A stretch of 5,584 nt of DNA, taken from assembly GCA_017405545.1 (NCBI GenBank), contig JAFRAF010000279.1, forward strand, positions 1-5,584. Direction: 5' to 3'. Below the pieces are notes generated by a model, which saw only the letters and a program-made list of their open reading frames with translations, had not been told where the DNA came from and ran no database searches. The first letter of the stretch is position 1. Every line of letters starts with the position of its first letter. The stretch comes from Oscillospiraceae bacterium. GTDB taxonomy: Bacteria > Bacillota > Clostridia > Oscillospirales > Oscillospiraceae. The translations under genes were made by a program, and so were the position numbers. Positions 1 to 5,584 of this stretch are shown here, in pieces.

Positions 1-573
1 ATCAGCCGTCTGGGCATGACGCAGCTCAGAATAGCGGAGACAGAGAAGTACGCACATGTGACATTTTTCTTCAACGGGGGAGTGGAGCATGTGTACGAGG
101 GTGAGGACAGGATACTTATCCCCTCTCCCAAGGAGTATGACACCTACGACCTCATCCCCGAGATGAGCGCATATAAAGTGACCGACGCCGTGTGTGAACA
201 GATTAGAAGCGGGAAGTATGATATAATCATACTCAACTTCGCAAACTGCGATATGGTCGGACACACCGGCAATTTCGACGCCACGGTCAAGGCTGTGGAG
301 ACGGTGGATACCTGTCTCGGCAAGGTGCTTGAGGCCATGTCCGACATGGGAGGGGTGTCCATTATCATCGCCGACCACGGTAATGCGGATCAGATGTTTG
401 AGGAAAACGGTGAGCCGCACACTGCGCACACTACAAATGAAGTGCCCTGCATAGCCGTTGGCGCGGACGTGAAGCTCAGACCGGGTCGGCTCGCCGATGT
501 GGCCCCAACAATGCTGGATATACTGGGCATAGAAAAGCCCGCGGAGATGAGCGGAGAGTCGCTTATAATATAG
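1..573 (+). CDS. gpmI: 2,3-bisphosphoglycerate-independent phosphoglycerate mutase, C-terminal part (5' end outside window)
   Basis: Cytosolic glycolytic enzyme that interconverts 3- and 2-phosphoglycerate using two Mn ions and a phosphoserine intermediate. The reading frame is open from base 1, and about 190 residues remain of a family length near 510, so the N-terminal part with the catalytic serine is off the left edge. The fragment opens with the family signature [18 protein letters not shown]. It then shows [14 protein letters not shown] and [12 protein letters not shown] (metal ligands D84 and H88 of the fragment), ADHGNADQM (D125, H126) and [12 protein letters not shown] (H143). The spacing of these ligands equals that of D403, H407, D444, H445 and H462 in the Geobacillus stearothermophilus enzyme (family knowledge). 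The C-terminus ends normally at a TAG. An ATG at 16 is internal, because homology continues upstream of it. It lies 109 bp upstream of eno, the next enzyme of the pathway, in the same direction. Confidence 0.97.
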   Translation: MSRLGMTQLRIAETEKYAHVTFFFNGGVEHVYEGEDRILIPSPKEYDTYDLIPEMSAYKVTDAVCEQIRSGKYDIIILNFANCDMVGHTGNFDATVKAVETVDTCLGKVLEAMSDMGGVSIIIADHGNADQMFEENGEPHTAHTTNEVPCIAVGADVKLRPGRLADVAPTMLDILGIEKPAEMSGESLII

Positions 574-574
574 G

Positions 575-1972
<1,398 letters not shown>

Positions 1973-1987
1973 TCAAAAGATCACTTA

Positions 1988-2035
1988 AAAACCGGGCAGT
2001 TCAGCGAATTAATGCCGGACTGCCCGGTTTTCTTT
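1988..2035 (+). terminator. Intrinsic terminator of eno
   Basis: A 13-bp perfect stem pairs 1988-2000 (AAAACCGGGCAGT) with 2019-2031 (ACTGCCCGGTTTT). An inner G-T wobble and a C-G pair extend it. The right arm runs into TTTTCTTTAA. It sits 15 bases after the eno stop and is a textbook rho-independent terminator. The A-rich left arm may also give some termination on the opposite strand. Confidence 0.93.
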
Positions 2036-2061
2036 AATACCCAGTGCCGATTACTTGCCTA

Positions 2062-2108
2062 AACGTAAAAGGAAGACGCTATGTGTATGCATAAGCGTCT
2101 TCTTTTAC
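2062..2108 (-). terminator. Intrinsic terminator downstream of crt (convergent side)
   Basis: Left arm 2065-2080 pairs with right arm 2094-2108 over 15 bp, with one bulged G and a 13-nt loop. Read on the minus strand it begins 26 bases after the crt stop and ends in CTTCCTTTTACGTTT, as expected for an intrinsic terminator. Together with the eno terminator it insulates two converging transcription units in a 162-bp spacer. Confidence 0.8.
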
Positions 2109-2134
2109 CAGCATATTATAGTGTGTTGTTCTGA

Positions 2135-2914
2135 TTACTTGTTCTGGAAGTTCGGAGCCCGCTTCTCAACGAATGCGGTCATACCCTCATTCTTGTCATC
2201 AGAGGCGGCGCAAAGGCTGAATACCTCACGCTCGTAACGGGTAGCGGTAATAATATCAGTCTCAATTCCGACATTGATAGCGGCTTTTCCGACACGGACA
2301 GCGATAGGAGCCTTTGCAGCGATGCTCTCAGCAAGCTTAACTGTCTCCGGCATCAGATCGTCGGGCGCATAGATCTTCTCGACCAGACCGATACGGTATG
2401 CCTCATCAGCTTTGATGTTCTCTGCGGCGAGAATGAGGTACTTCGCCATTCCTCTTCCGACGAGACGGGGCATACGCTGTGTGCCGCCGAATCCGGGGAT
2501 GATGCCGAGGCCTGTCTCAGGCTGGCCAAACAGAGCCTTTTCAGAGGCGAGACGGATGTCACAGGACATTGCCAGCTCAAGACCGCCGCCCAGAGCGAAG
2601 CCGTTGATCGCAGCAATAAATACCTTATCACTTGTCTCCATGGTGTACATGACCTTATGGCCGACTGCAGTGTAGTTGTGGAATCCGGCGGCGCCATAAT
2701 CCTTCATCTCGAGGATATCCGCACCGGCGATGAAAGCACGGCCTTCACCTGTCAGCACAACGCAGACAAGCTCATCGTCGGGGTTAATCTGAGTGTCCAG
2801 GCAGTCCTGAATCTCCTTCAGCATGGGGGTATTCAGGGCGTTAAGAGCCTTGGGACGGTTAAATGTGAGGTAACCAACCTTGCCCTTTTTTTCGTATTTA
2901 ATATTCTCGTACAT
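2135..2914 (-). CDS. crt: Enoyl-CoA hydratase / crotonase (3-hydroxybutyryl-CoA dehydratase)
   Basis: Complete 259-residue member of the crotonase superfamily, of usual length. The expected reaction is dehydration of 3-hydroxybutyryl-CoA to crotonyl-CoA in the acetyl-CoA to butyryl-CoA route. The N-terminus has LTFNRPKALNALN. The oxyanion-hole segments are FIAGADILEM (61-70) and GFALGGGLELAMSCDIRLA (105-123). The two catalytic glutamates are E113 (GGLELAM) and E133 (FGQPETGLG), 20 residues apart like E144 and E164 of rat mitochondrial hydratase. IIPGFGGTQRMPRLVG and the helical C-terminal KRAPNF segment are also typical. The ATG is preceded on the minus strand by AGGGAG (2925-2930), 10 nt away. 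It lies downstream of the thiolase gene across a 145-bp structured spacer and converges on eno. The crotonase fold is certain. The C4 substrate is inferred from the thl and etfA neighbours. Confidence 0.95.
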   Translation of the reverse strand: MYENIKYEKKGKVGYLTFNRPKALNALNTPMLKEIQDCLDTQINPDDELVCVVLTGEGRAFIAGADILEMKDYGAAGFHNYTAVGHKVMYTMETSDKVFIAAINGFALGGGLELAMSCDIRLASEKALFGQPETGLGIIPGFGGTQRMPRLVGRGMAKYLILAAENIKADEAYRIGLVEKIYAPDDLMPETVKLAESIAAKAPIAVRVGKAAINVGIETDIITATRYEREVFSLCAASDDKNEGMTAFVEKRAPNFQNK

Positions 2915-2953
2915 TTAGAAATTTCTCCCTTAAAAACACAGAGCCCCGCAGCG

Positions 2954-2985
2954 CGGGCCCGACAGTGCTTATGCTGTTTGGCCCG
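2954..2985 (-). other. Hairpin in the crt leader
   Basis: A 12-base left arm (2954-2965, CGGGCCCGACAG) faces a 12-base right arm (2974-2985, CTGTTTGGCCCG) around an 8-nt loop. Ten pairs are Watson-Crick; the other two positions are one G-T and one mismatch. It lies 24 nt upstream of the crt ribosome binding site in the minus-strand transcript. The GC-rich run at 2943-2958 could form a competing fold. No ligand-binding family is recognised. Its function as an mRNA stabiliser or attenuator is a guess. Confidence 0.4.
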
Positions 2986-3010
2986 TAAAACGGCGGCAAT
3001 ACAGAGATAT

Positions 3011-3043
3011 AAAAGGGGGGACAGGGAAAACCCTGCCCTCCCT
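3011..3043 (-). terminator. Probable terminator after thl
   Basis: Positions 3014-3026 pair with 3031-3043 around an AAAA/TTTT loop; on the minus strand the stem has two mismatches. In that direction it begins 17 bases after the thl stop and ends CCCCCCTTTTATA, a GC-rich stem followed by a short T-run. It could end or attenuate transcription between thl and crt. Partial read-through is likely given the short T-run. Confidence 0.5.
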
Positions 3044-3059
3044 AAACTATCTTAAACTA

Positions 3060-4319
3060 TTAGTCGACGTTGGTATCCCAAATGGAGGCCATGGCCGGGC
3101 CGCCGCCTACGCACAGGGAAGCACAGCCGATATGCCAGCCGGGATGACGGTTCATTTCGTAGATCATGGAGATGATGATACGAAGAGCGGTGCATCCTAC
3201 GGGATGGCCAAGAGCGATACCGGAACCATTCAGGTTGCAATGATCCATATCGATATCCATGCCGTATTTTTCCTTCAAGAGCTTCTTAGCGCCGAGGAAC
3301 TGAGCAGCAAATGCCTCGTTGATCTCGAAGTAGTCGATATCAGAGAAGTTGATGCCAGCACCCTTTATGCACTTGGGAATAGCTTCAGCAGGCCCAAGAC
3401 CCATGTACTTAGCTTCGACACCAGCGGTGCAGCTGTACAGGAGCTTAGCCATCGGCTTAATGCCGAGCTCTTTAGCTTTATCAGCGGACATCAGGATAGC
3501 AGCAGCAGCGCCATCATTGATACCGGAAGAGTTAGGGGCAGTGGTTACACCTTCCTTGTTGAATACAGGGGGGAGGTCCTTAATGCTATCCATGGTGCAG
3601 TCGGGGATGAAGTGCTCATCCTTATCGAGGATCTTGTCACCTCTCCTGGAATGTACGATGACAGGAACCTTCTCCTCGTCAAATTTGCCCTCTGCAGTGG
3701 CCTTGGCAGCCAGCTGATGGCTGCGAACTGCGAGCTCATCGCACTCCTCACGAGTGATGCCCATCAGTTTAGCAACGTTATCAGCGGTGCAGCCCATGTG
3801 AGCGCCGAGCTTCTTGGAAGGAGTGACTTCGTTCTCGACCAGCTCATCGAACAGTCCATCGTGGAGCATTGCATCGTAGTAGCCAGCCTGTCCCTGCCCG
3901 GGGATGCTGCCCATTCTGTAGCCCATACGGCCATTGGCGATGAGGCCAGGAGCCTGGGTCATGTTCTCAGCACCGACAACCAGAGCGATCTCAGTTTTGC
4001 CGAGCATGATGTTGTTAGCGGCGATATCCATAGCACGCATACCGGAAGCGCAGTTCTGGTTTACGACGCAGGCGCCACTCTCTTTGCTCATGCCGATTCT
4101 CTGGCTGACCTGACGAGCAGGAAGAGAACCCTGCATGCTGGAGTAGATTTCACCCATGACGATCTCGTCGACCATTTCCGGCTTAATGCCAGCACGTTTG
4201 ATGGCCTCGGCGCCAACTGTCATAGCGAGCTCTCTGGCAGAAACATCCTTGAACTCACCCATGAATTTGCCTATACCTGTACGGCAACCACTTACCAAGA
4301 CGACGTCTTTAGTTTGCAT
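3060..4319 (-). CDS. thlA: Acetyl-CoA acetyltransferase (thiolase)
   Basis: Complete 419-residue thiolase that condenses two acetyl-CoA to acetoacetyl-CoA (reversible), the entry step to butyrate. The acyl-accepting nucleophile is C90 in VVNQNCASGMRA. The HMG box H174 (LGAHMGCTADNVA), N334 (EINEAFAAQ), H372 (GHPVGCTALR) and the second catalytic cysteine C403 (SLCVGGGPAMA) follow in the usual order. The family is normally about 390 residues. By comparison with the Zoogloea enzyme, about 17 extra residues lie between C90 and H174 (region 120-170, rich in Gly, Met and Tyr) and about 6 between N334 and H372 (KEKYGMDIDMDH). The usual TAGNASG appears as TAPNSSG and CIGGGMG as CVGGGPA. The start is supported by GGAGG at 4330-4334, 10 nt upstream. 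It lies between etfA and crt on the same strand. Thiolase is certain; biosynthetic C4 use is inferred from neighbours, and a degradative 3-ketoacyl-CoA role cannot be excluded. Confidence 0.94.
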   Translation of the reverse strand: MQTKDVVLVSGCRTGIGKFMGEFKDVSARELAMTVGAEAIKRAGIKPEMVDEIVMGEIYSSMQGSLPARQVSQRIGMSKESGACVVNQNCASGMRAMDIAANNIMLGKTEIALVVGAENMTQAPGLIANGRMGYRMGSIPGQGQAGYYDAMLHDGLFDELVENEVTPSKKLGAHMGCTADNVAKLMGITREECDELAVRSHQLAAKATAEGKFDEEKVPVIVHSRRGDKILDKDEHFIPDCTMDSIKDLPPVFNKEGVTTAPNSSGINDGAAAAILMSADKAKELGIKPMAKLLYSCTAGVEAKYMGLGPAEAIPKCIKGAGINFSDIDYFEINEAFAAQFLGAKKLLKEKYGMDIDMDHCNLNGSGIALGHPVGCTALRIIISMIYEMNRHPGWHIGCASLCVGGGPAMASIWDTNVD

Positions 4320-4351
4320 AAAGTTAATACCTCCAATTAGTTTTTTATTTA

Positions 4352-4380
4352 ATTATCATGATCAAGCCGCCGCACTTTAA
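4352..4380 (-). promoter_or_regulatory. Candidate promoter for thl (weak)
   Basis: On the minus strand GATAAT (4352-4357) matches the -10 consensus at 5 of 6 positions. TTAAAG (4375-4380) lies 17 bp upstream but matches -35 at only 3 of 6. Transcription would start about 25 bases before the thl ATG, just upstream of its ribosome binding site, in an A/T-rich stretch. Suggestive only. Confidence 0.3.
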
Positions 4381-4421
4381 TTCTGTTGACAGCGAGATCT
4401 AACAATTCATGGCACCCGTGA

Positions 4422-4461
4422 GGCACGACCCGGTCCTGTTTATACACAGGCCGAGTGAGCC
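4422..4461 (-). other. Structured RNA hairpin between etfA and thl
   Basis: In the minus-strand transcript, starting 24 nt after the etfA stop, CCTGT pairs with ACAGG around a 6-nt loop. Beyond one bulged A, ACTCGG pairs with CCGGGT. GGC pairs with GCC at the base. One pair is a G-U wobble on the minus strand but a C-A mismatch on the plus strand, which points to an RNA read from the minus strand. No T-run follows, so it is not a clear intrinsic terminator. mRNA processing or 3'-end protection of etfA is possible. Confidence 0.4.
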
Positions 4462-4485
4462 TTACGGATAGAGATAATCTGTTAA

Positions 4486-5460
4486 TTATTTTGCTGCCTT
4501 TGCAGCGCGGATTGCTTCGATAAGAAGCGGAGTAACTTTGAACAGGTCGCCGGTGATACCAAAGTCGGCGATCTCAAAGATAGGAGCGTTGGGGTTCTTG
4601 TTGACGGCAATGATCAGCTCGGAGTTGGACATACCAGCTTTGTGCTGGATGGATCCGGAAATACCAAGAGCGATGTATACCTTCGGATGAACAGTCTTGC
4701 CGGTCTGACCAACCTGATGGTCTGCCGTCAGCCAGCCGCTGTCGATGGCAACACGAGAGCCGCCCAGAACTCCGCCCAACTCGTCAGCCAGTTCCTGACC
4801 GAGCTTGATGCCGGTCTCAACATCCTTGCCGATACCACGACCTACAGAGACGATGTAGTCTGCACCGACCAGGTCAACCAGCTTTTTCGCGGATTTAACT
4901 ATCTCAACTACGTTTACGTGGATGTCAGAGGCATCGAGTTTAACAGCATAGTTAAGGATATCAACATTGTCAGCTCTGTTCTGATCAAAGCGGGCCTTTG
5001 TCATAACGCCCGGACGTACCGTAGCCATAGCAGGACGGAAACGGGGGCAGATGATGGAAGCCATCAGATGGCCGCCGAATGCAGGACGGGTCATCTTCAG
5101 GTCCTTTGTGGTGTCATGATCTTCGCCAAGTACCTTAACAGTGTGGCCATCGATCAGAGCATCGATCTTGTCAGGAGCCAGAGTGGAGTTCTCCTTCAGG
5201 AAGTCTTTGTAGATTCCCATGTCCACATCGAGGTGTGTGCAGTCCGCGCACAGACCGGTATGCAGTTTGGCAGCAACACGGGGACCGAGGTCACGGCCGA
5301 TGTTGGTAGCACCGAACAGCAGGACCTCAGGCTTCAGTTCTTCAACTGCGTCGCAGATGACTTTCTTGTATCCGTCAGTGGTATAAACCTCGAGCAGAGG
5401 ATCATCAGCAACGATTATCTGATCTGCACCGTAGCCGGCGAGCTCGCCAGCCAGGCCGGC
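4486..5460 (-). CDS. etfA: Electron transfer flavoprotein alpha subunit, N-terminus missing at a chimeric junction
   Basis: EtfA pairs with EtfB to carry FAD and move electrons to or from acyl-CoA dehydrogenases; in butyrate-forming anaerobes the complex can bifurcate electrons with butyryl-CoA dehydrogenase. About 324 residues remain. The fragment begins LAGELAGYGAD, then VLLFGATNIGRDLGPR and AAKLHTGLCADCTHLD, and continues with TRPAFGGHLMASIICP and RPAMATVRPGVM. The C-terminal FAD domain has GSRVAIDSGW (R236), QVGQTGKTVHPKVY, GISGSIQHKAGM and NKNPNAPIFEIADFG, all classic EtfA. A GTG at 5224-5226 could be taken as the start, but clear EtfA sequence continues 78 codons upstream of it. Residues about 83-122 hold an insert of roughly 30 residues before TRPAFGG, compared with short-form EtfA. 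An estimated 40-50 N-terminal residues are missing, replaced by unrelated high-GC DNA. etfB and bcd would be expected upstream but cannot be seen. Confidence 0.95.
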   Translation of the reverse strand, partial: AGLAGELAGYGADQIIVADDPLLEVYTTDGYKKVICDAVEELKPEVLLFGATNIGRDLGPRVAAKLHTGLCADCTHLDVDMGIYKDFLKENSTLAPDKIDALIDGHTVKVLGEDHDTTKDLKMTRPAFGGHLMASIICPRFRPAMATVRPGVMTKARFDQNRADNVDILNYAVKLDASDIHVNVVEIVKSAKKLVDLVGADYIVSVGRGIGKDVETGIKLGQELADELGGVLGGSRVAIDSGWLTADHQVGQTGKTVHPKVYIALGISGSIQHKAGMSNSELIIAVNKNPNAPIFEIADFGITGDLFKVTPLLIEAIRAAKAAK

Positions 5461-5462
5461 GT
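5437..5462. other. Chimeric breakpoint between etfA contig and foreign high-GC DNA
   Basis: Left of this interval the minus strand reads as EtfA; right of it the plus strand reads as a CcmG/DsbE-like protein, and GC rises to about 74% (hand count, 92 of 124 bases in 5461-5584). The interval contains a perfect 12-bp palindrome, GGCGAGCTCGCC (5437-5448), and the hexamer GCCGGC at 5434-5439 and 5455-5460. Both proteins can be read plausibly through 5440-5460, so the join cannot be placed more exactly. No insertion sequence ends, target duplication or tRNA is visible. Confidence 0.8.
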
Positions 5463-5584
5463 GCGCATCGTCGGCCTCGACTACCGCGACACGGCCGAGC
5501 AGGGCGCCGCCTTCCTGAAGCGCTACGGCGACCCCTATGCGCTGACGCTGCTCGACCCGCAGGGGCGCGGCAGCCTGGCCTGGG
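5449..5584 (+). CDS. CcmG/DsbE-type thiol:disulfide interchange protein, internal fragment
   Basis: The plus strand, in frame with 5461, encodes about 45 residues without a stop, cut by the breakpoint on the left and the window edge on the right. It reads SQAGVRIVGLDYRD (5449-5490), then AAFLKRYGDPYALTLLD, then PQGRGSLAW. This parallels the E. coli CcmG/DsbE stretch around GIRVVGMNYKD and LGNPYALSLFD (from memory), just after the redox-active CxxC helix. CcmG is a membrane-anchored periplasmic thioredoxin-fold protein that reduces apocytochrome c during c-type cytochrome maturation. The WCxxC motif and signal anchor would lie upstream and are absent here. Strong G/C bias at third codon positions and the system I context point to a high-GC proteobacterium, unlike the rest of the window. 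The fragment is too short to exclude another TlpA-like redoxin. Confidence 0.72.

Noticed and set aside
2049..2141. GATTACTTG occurring at 2049-2057 and again at the crt stop (2133-2141)
   Set aside because: A 9-base match with no flanking extension in the same spacer; too short to support a duplication.
3041..3060. Tandem 10-base repeat with TAAACTAT twice next to the thl stop
   Set aside because: Only two short copies with one difference; no array or known element, probably chance or slippage.
3132..4340. A 402-codon open frame on the plus strand opposite thl
   Set aside because: It mirrors the thiolase codons, resembles no family, has no ribosome binding site, and thl on the other strand has all catalytic motifs. 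It is a codon-bias shadow.
4385..4390. A perfect TTGACA on the plus strand as a -35 box
   Set aside because: The 17-bp position downstream reads CATGGC, not a -10 box, and it would point into the 3' end of etfA in the antisense direction.
4379..4408. A Rex-like redox operator upstream of thl (TTGTTA and CAACAG half-sites on the minus strand)
   Set aside because: The half-sites are about 11 bases apart and imperfect; Rex sites need TTGTTA and TAACAA in close 18-bp symmetry.
5224..5226. GTG as the start codon of etfA
   Set aside because: Conserved EtfA sequence, including GATNIGRDLGPR and LHTGLCADC, continues in frame upstream, so this is an internal valine.
5461..5584. Continuation of the etfA frame to the window end as its N-terminus
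   Set aside because: The minus frame has no stop, but its translation lacks the expected WVFAEQ-type start and AVLLG segment and is just the complement of the GC-rich redoxin fragment.

Overview
The window looks like a metagenomic contig from an anaerobic, butyrate-type Firmicute, most likely a Clostridia/Oscillospiraceae-like gut or rumen bacterium. This rests on protein character (a clostridial-style enolase next to independent phosphoglycerate mutase, and a thiolase/crotonase/EtfA set), moderate GC, AGGAG-type ribosome binding sites and compact intrinsic terminators. Species cannot be assigned by eye.

Layout: positions 1-573 hold the C-terminal part of gpmI (+). A hairpin follows, then a complete enolase gene eno (683-1972, +). 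These two genes cover consecutive steps of lower glycolysis (3-phosphoglycerate to 2-phosphoglycerate to phosphoenolpyruvate). A strong terminator follows eno. A second hairpin terminator then serves the convergent genes on the other strand.

Positions 2135-5460 lie on the minus strand and read, in transcription order, etfA (5' end missing), thl (acetyl-CoA acetyltransferase) and crt (enoyl-CoA hydratase/crotonase). Together they belong to the acetyl-CoA to butyryl-CoA route. Thiolase condenses two acetyl-CoA, crotonase dehydrates 3-hydroxybutyryl-CoA, and EtfA is half of the flavoprotein that partners butyryl-CoA dehydrogenase. The companions hbd, bcd and etfB are not in the window. The intergenic spacers (145 and 166 bp) hold hairpins, so the genes may be separately tuned rather than one tight operon.

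The most important observation is at the right edge. Between about 5440 and 5462 the etfA reading frame stops making sense as EtfA. The remaining ~124 bases are about 74% GC and encode, on the plus strand, a fragment of a CcmG/DsbE-type thioredoxin-fold protein of proteobacterial character. No stop codon, end of gene or mobile element separates the two. The simplest reading is a chimeric join (assembly or library artefact) between two organisms at a short GC-rich palindromic sequence. Everything left of it looks like one coherent genome.

I found no undescribed system. Apart from the junction, the noteworthy points are residue insertions in the thiolase and EtfA and structured intergenic RNA.
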